From positions 1 to 48,535 of the forward strand of contig JAKBFR010000004.1 in assembly GCA_021837545.1 (NCBI GenBank): a stretch of DNA of 48,535 bases, written 5' to 3'. The notes below the pieces were generated by a model, which was not told the DNA's origin, did not search any database, and saw nothing but the letters and a program-made list of their open reading frames with translations. The position numbers and the translations under genes are program-made. Each line of letters opens with the position of its first letter. Position 1 is the stretch's first letter. The DNA is from Bacillota bacterium (GTDB taxonomy: Bacteria > Bacillota_A > Clostridia > Clostridiales > Clostridiaceae). Below, one piece after another: positions 28,394-37,370 of the stretch.

Positions 28394-28479
28394 CGTAATT
28401 CAGTTAACTGTTAACGGTTAACAGTTAACAGTTGTTATTTAAATATAGATAATTCCTTAAATTACCTATATTTAAATAA
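28394..28479. repeat. TTAACAGTTAAC repeat followed by a perfect AT hairpin
   Basis: 28394-28433 repeats the CAGTTAAC..GTTAACAG motif seen at 27583. It is followed at 28435-28479 by TTATTTAAATATAG and its exact complement, a 14-bp stem. The hairpin lacks a T tract, so it is not a clear terminator. Confidence 0.6.
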
Positions 28480-28607
28480 ACCACCTCAAAAAATATTTCA
28501 TCATTCATTATCACTTATAAATTGCAACTGTTCTTCTGTCACCGCTTTTAGGATTATATTAATTCGTAAACAATATACTAAAACTTAATACTATTTATAG
28601 AATTGCT

Positions 28608-29237
28608 TTATTTAGTTCCAAACAATCTATCTCCAGCATCACCAAGACCTGGTACTATGTACCCATGTTCATTCAATTTTTCATCTATTGAAGCTAGATA
28701 AATATCAACATCATCATGAGCTTTTTGTATAGCTTCTATTCCTTCTGGTGCTCCTACTAAACACATTAATTTTAAACTTTTAGCACCCCTATTTTTTAAC
28801 ATAGTTAAAGCATCTATTGCGGATCCGCCTGTTGCAAGCATTGGATCAACAACTATTATATCTCTTTCTGCAATGTCTTGTGGTAATTTACAGAAATATT
28901 CTACTGGTTGAAGTGTTTTTTCATCTCTATATAATCCAATATGTCCAACCTTAGCTGCTGGAATTAAATTAAGTACTCCATCAACCATTCCAAGCCCTGC
29001 TCTTAAAATGGGAACAACCGCCATTTTCTTACCTGCAAGCATCATGCATTTAGCTACAGCTACAGGAGTCTTTACTTCAACTTCTTCCATATTTAAATCT
29101 CTTGTAACTTCATATGCCATTAACATAGAAATTTCTTCTACTAATTCTCTAAAATCTTTTGAACCTGTTTTTTCATTTCTTAAAAATGCCAACTTATGTA
29201 ATATTAATGGATGTTTTATTTCTATAACTTTACTCAT
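28608..29237 (-). CDS. upp: Uracil phosphoribosyltransferase
   Basis: Upp salvages uracil to UMP with PRPP. The 209 residues are full length. The PRPP-binding motif is [19 protein letters not shown], and the C-terminal uracil-binding region reads [22 protein letters not shown] precedes the ATG. It follows rpiB by 33 bp, so the two are cotranscribed, giving a ribose-phosphate to nucleotide link. Confidence 0.98.
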   Translation of the reverse strand: MSKVIEIKHPLILHKLAFLRNEKTGSKDFRELVEEISMLMAYEVTRDLNMEEVEVKTPVAVAKCMMLAGKKMAVVPILRAGLGMVDGVLNLIPAAKVGHIGLYRDEKTLQPVEYFCKLPQDIAERDIIVVDPMLATGGSAIDALTMLKNRGAKSLKLMCLVGAPEGIEAIQKAHDDVDIYLASIDEKLNEHGYIVPGLGDAGDRLFGTK

Positions 29238-29270
29238 TATTTATTCCTCCAAGATTAATTTTTATTTTTT

Positions 29271-29723
29271 TTATTTACTATTATACTTGTTTTCAATTTC
29301 CGAAATTTTATCTATTCTATTTTGATGCCTATCGCCTTCAAACTTAGATAATAAGAAAGTTTTAACTATATCTAAGGCTAGACCTGTTCCAACAACTCTT
29401 TGCCCCATAGTTAATATATTTGCATTATTATGTTCTCTAGTTGCATGTGCGCTAAAAGTATCTGAGCATAATGCTGCTCTAATTCCCGGAACTTTATTAG
29501 CTGCAATACCAATGCCTATTCCAGTGCCACAAATTAATATTCCAAATTCATATTCCGCTGTTGCAACAGATTCTGCTACTGGTAGCGCAACATCAGGATA
29601 ATCGCAAGAATTAGTTGAATACGTACCAAAATCTTTTACTTCGTACTTTTCATCCTCTAAAAATTTAATAATTTCATTTTTTAATTCAAATCCACCATGA
29701 TCGCATCCAATTGCAATTTTCAT
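29271..29723 (-). CDS. rpiB: Ribose-5-phosphate isomerase B
   Basis: RpiB interconverts ribulose 5-phosphate and ribose 5-phosphate. The 150 residues match the family. Active-site segments are IAIGCDHGGFELKN (Asp-His), the catalytic Cys in ILICGTGIGIGIAANK, and RAALCSDTFSAHATREHNNAN. The start has GAAAGGATG upstream. It lies 22 bp after tsaC. Confidence 0.97.
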   Translation of the reverse strand: MKIAIGCDHGGFELKNEIIKFLEDEKYEVKDFGTYSTNSCDYPDVALPVAESVATAEYEFGILICGTGIGIGIAANKVPGIRAALCSDTFSAHATREHNNANILTMGQRVVGTGLALDIVKTFLLSKFEGDRHQNRIDKISEIENKYNSK

Positions 29724-29745
29724 AATAAAATCATCCTTTCTACAT

Positions 29746-30795
29746 TTATACCTCTATAATATCAAACCCAGCAGCCTTATTTAATCTATTCATAATAGCT
29801 ACTCCTACACCCTCTTCTTTATATCCTTCTGCTAAAATCAAATCTGCTCCTAAATCATCACATTTTCTTAAAGCTTCAAATAAATTTTTAGCAACTGTTG
29901 ATAAATCTACTATACTTCCTAAAGCTATGCTTATCCCCTCAGTATATTCACTAACATTTTCTTCAACAGTTAGGATGCATACTTTTTTACCTTTTTCTAT
30001 ACTATAGTGTACCATTTCTCTTATTTTTTCAACAGTTTTTTTTCTTTCTCCAGAAATTATTGTAACTTTGGCATTAGGTGCATAATGTTTATATTTCATA
30101 CCTGGAGCTTTTGGTTTAAGATTTTCTCTTGGTTTTTGCATTATAGCATTATCTATTTCAATTCTTGAATCTACTTCTCTAAGCATATCTAATGTAATAC
30201 CACCTGGTCGTAAAACTATTGGTGGAGTTACAGTACAATCAACTATTGTCGATTCTACTCCTATATCACTTTTCTCTCCGCCTAAAATGCAATCCACTTT
30301 TCCATCTAAATCTTCTATGCACCGTTGAAAATCTGTCGGACTCGGTCTTCCACTTATATTAGCAGATGGCGCTGCAATAGTTGTATTTGATAATTCAATC
30401 AGTTTTCTCGCTATTTCATTATCAGGCATTCTAATTCCAACAGAATCCAAATTAGCACTTGTTACATTTGGTATTATATCCTTTTTTCTTAAAATTATTG
30501 TAAGTGGCCCAGGCCAAAATTTGCTTATAAGTTCATTGGCTACTTCAGGAATTTCCTTTGCATATGCTTCTATGTTTTTTGATGAAACATGAATAATTAA
30601 CGGATTATCTTGTGGTCTCCCTTTCGCTTCGAATATTTTCTCGACTGCTTTTACATTAAGAGCATCAGCACCCAATCCATAAACTGTTTCTGTTGGAAAC
30701 GCTACAGTTCCTCCATTTTTAATAATTTCTGCCGCTTCTTCTATTTTATATTCATCTTCTTTAATATTTTTAATTATACTAACCTTAGTTTTCAA
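29746..30795 (-). CDS. tsaC: L-threonylcarbamoyladenylate synthase (Sua5/YwlC type)
   Basis: The enzyme makes threonylcarbamoyl-AMP from threonine, bicarbonate and ATP for the universal t6A37 tRNA modification. The 349 residues comprise a YrdC/TsaC catalytic domain (about 10-205, with GGTVAFPTETVYGLGADA and APSANISGRPSPT) and the C-terminal Sua5 domain (about 225-349, starting after the linker LKPKAPGMKYKHYAP). Start: TTG at 30795, eight bases after AGGAGG. It is the first gene of the tsaC-rpiB-upp group, as in other clostridia. Confidence 0.97.
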   Translation of the reverse strand: MKTKVSIIKNIKEDEYKIEEAAEIIKNGGTVAFPTETVYGLGADALNVKAVEKIFEAKGRPQDNPLIIHVSSKNIEAYAKEIPEVANELISKFWPGPLTIILRKKDIIPNVTSANLDSVGIRMPDNEIARKLIELSNTTIAAPSANISGRPSPTDFQRCIEDLDGKVDCILGGEKSDIGVESTIVDCTVTPPIVLRPGGITLDMLREVDSRIEIDNAIMQKPRENLKPKAPGMKYKHYAPNAKVTIISGERKKTVEKIREMVHYSIEKGKKVCILTVEENVSEYTEGISIALGSIVDLSTVAKNLFEALRKCDDLGADLILAEGYKEEGVGVAIMNRLNKAAGFDIIEV

Positions 30796-30821
30796 ATATT
30801 TTCCTCCTTTCTTAAGTAGAT

Positions 30822-31031
30822 AAGTGAGAGTCCAAATTTCAATTTGGTTCCTCGAACTTAGTTAACTCGTGTATACGAGTTAACTTCCTTTAAAAGCTAT
30901 TCGGTATGAATCAGTTAAGCAGGCATCTCAAAAGTGAGAATCCAAATCTTGTATTTGGTTTCTCGAACTTTCCCTGTGGGCATCTATGATTTGATGATGA
31001 TCGCTTACTCTGTGAGTCGAGTTTCCTAACC
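30822..31031. repeat. Composite intergenic repeat, related to that at 4625-4783
   Basis: In inverse orientation this block holds AAACTCGACTC, AGAGTAAGCGATCATCATC, AAATCATAGAT and TTTGGACTCTCACTTATCT, the same modules as at 4.6-4.8 kb. It also has a palindrome GTTAACTCGTG/ACGAGTTAAC near 30862-30883. The GAGTCCAAAT..TTTGGTTCCTCGAAC pieces repeat twice inside it. Confidence 0.7.
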
Positions 31032-31063
31032 TATTTAACTAGTTCACTTCTTTCAAATACTTA

Positions 31064-31651
31064 CTAAACTATAAATTGCCCCCTTGCTATCTTTATATTC
31101 TGTATGCTTTCATCAGTATAGATAGCTTTAACACAATTCTTATATATTGAGTCTAATAATAAATATTTTTTTAATCCCCCTCTTTTGATTATTTGAAAAT
31201 AATAATCTCTTTTAGGGTTTTGTTGTTTAACATCATTATATTCTTTAGCAATTTGTGGATACCTCTTTAAAAAATTTTTATCTATTGGTCTTAATCCTTT
31301 GTTTTTAAAAATTATACTTGTTACTAAAACTATTTCTAAATCATACTCTGATTTATTAGTATGCACCAAGGCAACTTTATCGCACATAATCAAATGTTCC
31401 TTAACAAAAATACCTGTTTTAAATATTAATTTATTGTTCCAGCACCTATATTTCACCTTATAAGAATTTATTTTAATTATTATAGCTATTACTATTAACA
31501 AATCAATAAAAGTCATATAACTCATATAAAATATTGTTGTTAATCCAGTTACTATTAATACTATAGGAAGAGTAATCAAAATCATAACCATCATAATTAA
31601 GAATATTTTGAAATGTGATTTTTCTTTTTTTATAGCCATATATATATCCAT
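31064..31651 (-). CDS. Membrane protein with PH-like domain (unknown function)
   Basis: This 195-residue protein has two N-terminal membrane helices (about residues 15-40 and 44-62), followed by a domain that resembles bacterial PH-like (YdbS/bPH2) domains: YRCWNNKLIFKTGIFVKEHLIM with later VALVHTNKSEYDL. The similarity is by pattern only. The remaining C-terminal part is basic. I chose the ATG at 31651 because GGGGG lies seven bases upstream; a TTG at 31657 is too close to it. It lies alone between prfA and tsaC, separated from both by repeats. I cannot assign a role. Confidence 0.7.
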   Translation of the reverse strand: MDIYMAIKKEKSHFKIFLIMMVMILITLPIVLIVTGLTTIFYMSYMTFIDLLIVIAIIIKINSYKVKYRCWNNKLIFKTGIFVKEHLIMCDKVALVHTNKSEYDLEIVLVTSIIFKNKGLRPIDKNFLKRYPQIAKEYNDVKQQNPKRDYYFQIIKRGGLKKYLLLDSIYKNCVKAIYTDESIQNIKIARGQFIV

Positions 31652-31676
31652 ATTCAATCCCCCAATTACTTTTAAG

Positions 31677-31833
31677 AAATATGAAAGAAAATATCGAGCT
31701 AAAGATGTAATGTATATTTTAAAAATAACAATGCAATATATTTTTTTGATAGTGCCTTATCTATTGTGAGAATATGATATTGTAATATTCCATAAAATAG
31801 ACTAGTATACTGACTTATTATTTTGAATATGCC
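31677..31833. repeat. Palindromic MITE-like element, long form (copy E)
   Basis: The left end GAAATATGAAAGAAAATATC..GAGCTAAAGATG matches the inverted right end of copy D (AAAGGAAATAACGAGTTAAA GATG, given here with a break). The right end GTATACTGACTTATTATTTT then GAATATGCC is the common arm. It is noncoding and lies between prfA and the upstream membrane protein gene. Confidence 0.7.
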
Positions 31834-31834
31834 T

Positions 31835-31863
31835 AAAGCCCTACATAGTTAATGTAAGGCTTT
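31835..31863 (-). terminator. Possible prfA terminator
   Basis: AAAGCC-TTACA-ttaacta-TGTA-GGGCTTT on the minus strand forms a stem 15 bp after the prfA stop, but no T tract follows; instead the palindromic element begins. Termination may depend on the combined structure. Confidence 0.4.
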
Positions 31864-31877
31864 CTTGAGTATTTTTA

Positions 31878-32960
31878 TTACATTTGTGTATTTCCCATCA
31901 GTTTCATTTTCTCAGCTTGATCTGCTGTAATAAGCGAATTTATCATCTCATCAAGATCTCCACTTAAAAACGATTCTAACTTATATAAAGTTAATCCTAT
32001 TCTATGGTCAGTAACTCTTCCTTGTGGATAATTATATGTTCTAATTCTTTCACTTCTGTCTCCAGTTCCAACTTGACTCTTTCTATCTTCAGCTATTCCA
32101 GCTGATCTTTCTTTTTCTGCTGCTTCATAAAGTCTTGATTTCAAAACTTTCATAGCTTTTTCTTTATTTTTTAATTGTGATTTTTCATCTTGGCATGAAA
32201 CTACAAGTCCTGTAGGTAAATGAGTAATTCTAACAGCTGAATCTGTAGTATTAACGCATTGTCCTCCGTTTCCTGAAGCTCTAAATACATCTATTCTAAC
32301 ATCCTTATCTGCAATTTCTATTTCAACGTCATCAACTTCTGGCAATACTGCTACTGTAACTGTTGATGTATGAATTCTTCCACTTGATTCAGTATCTGGA
32401 ACTCTTTGAACTCTATGAACTCCACTTTCATATTTTAATTTAGAATAAGCTCCACTTCCTTTAATCATAAATACAACTTCTTTAAATCCGCCAAGATCTG
32501 TTTCATTCAAACTCATGATCTCTACAATCCACCTTTGAGTTTCTGCATATCTTGTAAACATTCTAAATAAGCTATATGCAAATAATGCTGCTTCTTCACC
32601 ACCTGCACCTCCCCTGATTTCAACAAATACATTCTTCTCATCATTAGGGTCTTTAGGTAGTAATAAAATTTGTATTTCATTTTCTAGTTCAGCTTCTCTA
32701 TTAGTGAGATCAGTTATTTCTTCATTTAACATTTCTCTCATTTCTCTGTCGCTTTCACCATTTAGCATTTCCTTATTAGCTTTTAAATCTTCGGTTACTT
32801 TTTTATATTCTCTATAGCTATTCACTATAATTTCTAAATCAGAATGCTCTTTACAAAGCTTTCTCCATTCATTTTGATTTTGCATAATTGATGGATCACC
32901 AATTTTAACTGATAATTCATCATATTTATTTTCTATAAATTCTAATCTATCTAATAACAT
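31878..32960 (-). CDS. prfA: Peptide chain release factor 1
   Basis: RF1 reads UAA and UAG stop codons and triggers peptide release. The 360 residues are full length. The stop-recognition motif of the PxT type is in [19 protein letters not shown], and the catalytic GGQ is in [18 protein letters not shown]. It lies downstream of prmC, whose product methylates the GGQ glutamine. An ATG with CGGAGTGAT upstream is the start. Confidence 0.98.
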   Translation of the reverse strand: MLLDRLEFIENKYDELSVKIGDPSIMQNQNEWRKLCKEHSDLEIIVNSYREYKKVTEDLKANKEMLNGESDREMREMLNEEITDLTNREAELENEIQILLLPKDPNDEKNVFVEIRGGAGGEEAALFAYSLFRMFTRYAETQRWIVEIMSLNETDLGGFKEVVFMIKGSGAYSKLKYESGVHRVQRVPDTESSGRIHTSTVTVAVLPEVDDVEIEIADKDVRIDVFRASGNGGQCVNTTDSAVRITHLPTGLVVSCQDEKSQLKNKEKAMKVLKSRLYEAAEKERSAGIAEDRKSQVGTGDRSERIRTYNYPQGRVTDHRIGLTLYKLESFLSGDLDEMINSLITADQAEKMKLMGNTQM

Positions 32961-33013
32961 TTAATCACTCCGTACTTCATTTTTCATATTTCTACATTAT
33001 ATCACATTTTGCG

Positions 33014-33062
33014 TCATATTCAAAAAATAACAAGTTAGATTAAACATCTAACTGTTAACATT
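33014..33062 (-). repeat. Half element of the palindromic family with a short hairpin (copy G), possible terminator
   Basis: CATATTCAAAAAATAACAAG matches the arm consensus; it runs into GTTAGAT-TAAAC-ATCTAAC, a 7-bp hairpin. On the minus strand the hairpin is followed by TTGTTATTTTTTG, so it could end the prmC transcript. The second arm is missing. Confidence 0.5.
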
Positions 33063-33073
33063 ATTCTAAGTAA

Positions 33074-34855
33074 CTACAAAAATCCTGCCTTAAATCCAAT
33101 TACTACTCTATCAAGGCTAGCAAAATCCTTAATTACTTTTACATGTGTAAAATTACTTTCTTTCATTAATAATCTTACTTCTTCCGCTTGATTATATCCT
33201 ATTTCAAATGCTAATATTCCATTATTCTTTAATGTCGCTTGGCTTTGCTTGATTATTTTCTTATAAAAATCTAATCCATCTATTCCTCCATTTAGAGCTG
33301 TATGAGGTTCATACTTTTTGACATCATCCATAAGATTTTCTATTTCTTCTTCCTCTATATATGGAGGGTTTGAAACTATTATGTCATAGCATTTTTTATT
33401 TTCTATAACTTTTTCTAATAAGTCACTTTTTATAAATGACACTCTACTTTTTAAATTATTTTCTTTTATGTTTATTACTGAAACTTTTTCCGGAATAGGA
33501 TAATTATCTATCAAATCCACTTTTATATTTTTCCTTAAATGAGCTAATGCTATACCAATAGCACCTGAGCCACAACACAAATCACATATATGTTTTTCTT
33601 CATCTTCCAGTATATTTTTAAGCACTTCTTCAACTAATATTTCTGTATCACCTCTAGGAATTAAGACACCTTCCTCAACATAGAAATCAATCCCCATAAA
33701 CTCGCACTTATTTAAAATATATTTAACTGGCATTTTATTTCTTCTCTTTTCAATTAAGTTAAAATATTTTTTAGTACATTCCATGTTAACTTCTTCTTCT
33801 CTATGTGTAATTAAATATACTCTATTCTTTTCAATTACACTTCCTAATAATAGTTCTGCATCTAATCTTGCTGTATCAATTCCACTTTCTTTTAATGTAG
33901 CGGTACCTGTATTTATTAATTCTTCAATATTTTTATTAGAATCTTCGATTCCTTCTGCTGCCTTTAATGATGCAATAGCAACTTCAATTTGTGAGTCATC
34001 CGGTTCTTTTGTCGTTAATAATTGTAATTTAAGCCCTGGATATGCTATTATTTTAGCTAACATCCCATCATTTTTTCCAAGCCATTTTATAAGTTCATAG
34101 CTAATTCCTGTGACTATTGGTATGAGTATTATTCTAAGTACTAATCTTTCAACAATTCCACCCCAACCAGTAAAAGAAAATATTGCAATACTAACAAACA
34201 TTACTAAAAATAAAAAGTTTGTTCCACATCTCGGATGTAATCTTGATTGTTTCTTCACATTTTCTACAGTTAACTCTTCCATAGATTCATAACAAAATAT
34301 TGTTTTATGTTCAGCACCATGATATTGAAAAACCCTATATATATCCTTCATTTTGCTTATTAGAAACATATATAATATAAGAATTGTTATCCTTATAGCT
34401 GCTTCAATTAAATTTAACATAACACTAGAAATCCCAGTATTTTTAAAAACTGATGCTATACCTGTTGGCAATGCAACAAAAAGCCCAATCGAAAAAATAA
34501 ATGAAATAAACATAGTTATACCCATTAATATATCATTAACTCTGTCTCCAAATTTATTATCTAACCATACTTCAAATTTTGAAGGTTCCTCTATTTCTTC
34601 TTCTAGAAATGCCGCTGAATAATTTAATGATTCCATTCCAATTTTCATTGAATCTATTAAAACAAAAAAGCCTCTAAGAAAAGGTATATTTAATACTGGA
34701 TATTTTTTTGTTATAGATTTATTATCTTTGAAATCTATTTCTATATTTCCTTTCGGAGTTCTAACAGCTGTTGCAAGGCTTTTACTTCCTCGCATCATAA
34801 CGCCTTCTATAACAGCTTGACCTCCAACATCGCATCTTTTCATTAATAAAATCAC
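33074..34855 (-). CDS. prmC: DUF1385 (YqhQ-like) membrane domain fused to PrmC release-factor methyltransferase
   Basis: One uninterrupted 593-residue frame joins two proteins. Residues about 8-300 are a DUF1385/YqhQ-type membrane protein: GGQAVIEGVMMRG, membrane helices near 108-138, 152-168, 213-232 and 238-256, and the HGAEHKTIFCYE and HPRCGTNFL motifs. Residues about 308-593 are PrmC, which methylates the glutamine of the release-factor GGQ motif: helical N domain starting NIEELINTGTAT, SAM loop DLCCGSGAIG (425-434) and catalytic NPPY (496-499). No start codon with a ribosome site is visible at the junction. The gene begins directly after the tdk stop codon with GTG; an ATG at 34843 is an alternative. 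prfA follows, so enzyme and substrate are adjacent. Confidence 0.94.
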   Translation of the reverse strand: MILLMKRCDVGGQAVIEGVMMRGSKSLATAVRTPKGNIEIDFKDNKSITKKYPVLNIPFLRGFFVLIDSMKIGMESLNYSAAFLEEEIEEPSKFEVWLDNKFGDRVNDILMGITMFISFIFSIGLFVALPTGIASVFKNTGISSVMLNLIEAAIRITILILYMFLISKMKDIYRVFQYHGAEHKTIFCYESMEELTVENVKKQSRLHPRCGTNFLFLVMFVSIAIFSFTGWGGIVERLVLRIILIPIVTGISYELIKWLGKNDGMLAKIIAYPGLKLQLLTTKEPDDSQIEVAIASLKAAEGIEDSNKNIEELINTGTATLKESGIDTARLDAELLLGSVIEKNRVYLITHREEEVNMECTKKYFNLIEKRRNKMPVKYILNKCEFMGIDFYVEEGVLIPRGDTEILVEEVLKNILEDEEKHICDLCCGSGAIGIALAHLRKNIKVDLIDNYPIPEKVSVINIKENNLKSRVSFIKSDLLEKVIENKKCYDIIVSNPPYIEEEEIENLMDDVKKYEPHTALNGGIDGLDFYKKIIKQSQATLKNNGILAFEIGYNQAEEVRLLMKESNFTHVKVIKDFASLDRVVIGFKAGFL

Positions 34856-35452
34856 TTACTCTCTTATATTATTTTCTGTATATTTGTAATAACAATCTCC
34901 ACATAATGATTCATATTTAATATCATCTTGCTCGTCAATTGCAATTTGTTCTCCTTCAAATACAAACTTATCATTTATTTTTCTTCCATTAAATATAGCT
35001 TTTTTACCACATGAACATATTGTTTTCATTTCTTCTATACTGTGAGCTAATAACAATAACCTTGCGCTACCTTCAAATCCATCTCTTTTAAAATCAGTTC
35101 TAAGTCCATAACATATAATAGGTATATTAATTTTAACTGCAATTTCAAATAATTGATCTATTTGAGTACTTTTCATAAATTGAACTTCATCCACCAATAT
35201 ACAGTCTATTCTTTTATTTGCTTTTAAATAGTTATCAATTATTTCAAAAATGTTATCATCTTCTAAAATCAACAAATCTACTTGTCTATTTACCCCCAGC
35301 CTAGATACAAGCGTATCTCCACCTTTATTGTCAATCTTAGGTTTTAAAATAATCACTTTCATTCCACGCTCTTCATAATTATAAGCAACCTGCATTAAAT
35401 GAGTCGACTTACCTGAATTCATAGCGCCGTATCTAAAATATAATTTACTCAT
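34856..35452 (-). CDS. tdk: Thymidine kinase
   Basis: Tdk phosphorylates thymidine for salvage. The 198 residues match the type II family. Walker A is RYGAMNSGKSTHLM (about 7-20), the Walker-B-like CILVDEVQFM is near 86-95, and the zinc-binding cysteines are in TICSCGKKA and LCGDCYYKY. AAAAGGAGCGG precedes the ATG. It is immediately followed by the DUF1385-prmC gene, so the pair is an operon. Confidence 0.97.
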   Translation of the reverse strand: MSKLYFRYGAMNSGKSTHLMQVAYNYEERGMKVIILKPKIDNKGGDTLVSRLGVNRQVDLLILEDDNIFEIIDNYLKANKRIDCILVDEVQFMKSTQIDQLFEIAVKINIPIICYGLRTDFKRDGFEGSARLLLLAHSIEEMKTICSCGKKAIFNGRKINDKFVFEGEQIAIDEQDDIKYESLCGDCYYKYTENNIRE

Positions 35453-35583
35453 TCCTAAATCCGCTCCTTTTAGGTATCATATTCGATTATATCATTTAAT
35501 ACTCAGCATAAAAAGATATTTTTATATTATTAATCCTATTTTAGGCACATTATCTTTTAGTCTTTAAATTATACAATTTATTA

Positions 35584-35612
35584 TTGACGCTAAAAATCGA
35601 CTATGCTATAAT
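35584..35612 (+). promoter_or_regulatory. rpmE promoter (sigma-A type)
   Basis: TTGACG and a consensus TATAAT are 17 bp apart, 60 bp before the rpmE start. This is the best sigma-A promoter I found in the window, in keeping with a ribosomal protein gene. Confidence 0.85.
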
Positions 35613-35671
35613 TTAATGGTTGTTATTGAATAATTAACATAAGTTTATATAATTGAAAGAGGTGAAAAATA

Positions 35672-35881
35672 ATGAGAGAAGGCATACATCCTGAATACCA
35701 CAAAGATGCAGTGGTTAAGTGTGCATGTGGAAACACTTTCACTACTGGTTCTGTTAAAGAAGAACTAAAAGTTGAAATATGCTCTAAATGCCACCCATTC
35801 TTCACTGGTAAACAAAAAATCCTTGACATCGGCGGAAGAGTTGATAAGTTCAAAAAGAGATTCAACCTTGATGAAAAGTAA
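35672..35881 (+). CDS. rpmE: 50S ribosomal protein L31 (zinc-binding form)
   Basis: bL31 bridges the ribosomal subunits. The 69 residues begin [20 protein letters not shown]. The four zinc cysteines are present (VKCACGN and [12 protein letters not shown]), so this is the C+ form that needs zinc. The ending [11 protein letters not shown] is typical. GAAAGAGGTG precedes the ATG, and a sharp terminator follows the stop. Confidence 0.98.
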   Translation: MREGIHPEYHKDAVVKCACGNTFTTGSVKEELKVEICSKCHPFFTGKQKILDIGGRVDKFKKRFNLDEK

Positions 35882-35889
35882 GAAATTTT

Positions 35890-35915
35890 GGGAAAGACAT
35901 TGTCTTTCCCTTTTT
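35890..35915 (+). terminator. rpmE terminator
   Basis: GGGAAAGACA/TGTCTTTCCC is a perfect hairpin with a very small loop, followed by TTTTTC, eight bases after the rpmE stop. Confidence 0.9.
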
Positions 35916-35961
35916 CTTTAAATTTGTGAATATATAGATGCGCAAATCAAAAATTTTCTTC

Positions 35962-36107
35962 ATTCATTTTGAATTAAAAATTCCAATGATTTTTTAATTC
36001 AAAATCATATAACTAAACATTTATTCTTGGTTATATATATTTAGTTAATTTAACTAAATATTAATAGTTTATCGTATTTAAATCATATACTAAATATGAT
36101 AAACTAT
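35962..36107. promoter_or_regulatory. Three AT-rich dyads in the glycosyltransferase promoter region
   Basis: Three inverted repeats lie in a row: ATTTTGAATTAAAAA and its inverse near 35966-36005; ATATTTAGTTAA/TTAACTAAATAT near 36036-36061; and ATAGTTTATCGTATTTA with TAAATATGATAAACTAT at 36064-36107 (one mismatch). The last one ends 4 bp before a TATAAT at 36112-36117 and would cover its -35 site, as an operator could. Confidence 0.5.
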
Positions 36108-36139
36108 TTAGTATAATACAGTGGAAATGAGTGACTTTC

Positions 36140-37246
36140 ATGAAAAAAGTTTTAATTTTAACAACATCTACAGGACAAGGACATAATCAAGCAGCTGCTT
36201 CAGTAGCTGAATCTTTTGAAAATGATGGTTATGAAATCATAAAAATTGATTTTCTAGCTAAAAATAGTAAAATTCTTAATGATATAATTGTAATTGGATA
36301 TGAAATTTTAGCTTCGAAATTTCCAAGATTTTATGGATTATTTTATAAGCTAACCGATATAAAATTAACTAATAACTTATTGAAGCTTCCTTTTTTTCTT
36401 GCAAAGAAAAAAATATCAAAGCTAATAAATGAAATTAAACCTGATGTAATTGTTGCCACCCATGCTCTTAGCATTAGTGTAATTTCAGACTTAAAAAAGC
36501 ACGGATTAAAAATACCTTTTATTTTAATAGTTACAGATTTTAAAGCTCATTATATATATGTAGATTCTTATGTTGATGCTTATATTACTGGAAGTAATTA
36601 CACTAAACAATCATTAATAGATAGAAATATTAAACCTGATAATATATATCCTGCAGGCATTCCTATAAACAGCAAATTTTATACAGAAGTTACATTGCTT
36701 GATGATTTAAATGATGATGAGTATTTTAATTTGTTACTTATGAGTGGAAGTCTTGGATTAAATACTATATTTATAGTTCTAAAAGAGTTATTAAAAAATC
36801 CAAATAAACTGCGAATTACAATAGTTTGTGGTAAAAATGATCATTTGAAAAATAAGTTAACAAAATATTGTGATAATAATCAATTTCAAAATAAGAAACT
36901 TCATATATTAGGTTTTACTAAAGATATATCTTGTTTAATGGATTATTGTGATGTAATAATATCAAAGCCTGGTGGTTTAACTGTTACAGAATCCATAGTT
37001 AAAAATATTCCCTTGATTATTCCTTTTGCTATCCCTGGTCAAGAGAATGAAAATATAGATTTTCTTACTACTAAAGGATATTCTATACATGTTCAAGATT
37101 TAAATGAAATTAATGAAACAGTAAATTATTTGATAAAAAATCCAGATGAATTATCTAAAATGAAACTTAACCTTAAATTATTATCTTCAACCTATTCGCT
37201 AACAAAGATTGTTGATATAGCAAATAATTTAATCTCACCCAAATGA
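36140..37246 (+). CDS. UgtP/MGDG-synthase-type glycosyltransferase
   Basis: The protein belongs to the GT28 branch that includes the processive diacylglycerol glucosyltransferase UgtP and plant MGDG synthase, so it probably adds sugar to diacylglycerol in the membrane. The roughly 368 residues show the acceptor-side motif TTSTGQGHNQAAASVAESF near the start, PDVIVATHAL, and the nucleotide-sugar site ISKPGGLTVTESIVKNIPL followed by PFAIPGQENENIDFL. It is clearly this family; the exact lipid and sugar cannot be told. The ATG at 36140 is favoured; a GTG at 36131 would add three residues. It is a single plus-strand gene with its own promoter region and terminator. Confidence 0.88.
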   Translation: MKKVLILTTSTGQGHNQAAASVAESFENDGYEIIKIDFLAKNSKILNDIIVIGYEILASKFPRFYGLFYKLTDIKLTNNLLKLPFFLAKKKISKLINEIKPDVIVATHALSISVISDLKKHGLKIPFILIVTDFKAHYIYVDSYVDAYITGSNYTKQSLIDRNIKPDNIYPAGIPINSKFYTEVTLLDDLNDDEYFNLLLMSGSLGLNTIFIVLKELLKNPNKLRITIVCGKNDHLKNKLTKYCDNNQFQNKKLHILGFTKDISCLMDYCDVIISKPGGLTVTESIVKNIPLIIPFAIPGQENENIDFLTTKGYSIHVQDLNEINETVNYLIKNPDELSKMKLNLKLLSSTYSLTKIVDIANNLISPK

Positions 37247-37281
37247 AAAGATGACCAATAAACTCTTAATGGTCATCTTTT
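37246..37281 (+). terminator. Glycosyltransferase gene terminator
   Basis: AAAAGATGACCA and TGGTCATCTTTT form a perfect 12-bp stem with a 12-base loop, followed by ATTATATAA. It starts at the stop codon. Confidence 0.75.
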
Positions 37282-37290
37282 ATTATATAA

Positions 37291-37365
37291 AGCATATTTT
37301 AATAAAAATAACAAATCAGTATGCTACACATTGCATCTTAGACTCTTTATTTTCTTTTATATTCC
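37291..37365. repeat. Palindromic MITE-like element, short form (copy F)
   Basis: AGCATATTTTAATAAAAATA then ACAAATCAGTATGC faces GCATCTTAGACTCTTTATTT then TCTTTTATATTCC. It is a 75-bp version, with the interior missing, and lies 6 bp after the rho stop on the minus strand. Confidence 0.65.
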
Positions 37366-37370
37366 TTATA

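Noticed and set aside
35623..35865. 80-residue minus-strand reading frame
   Set aside because: It is antisense to rpmE, which is certain by its zinc cysteines, promoter and terminator.
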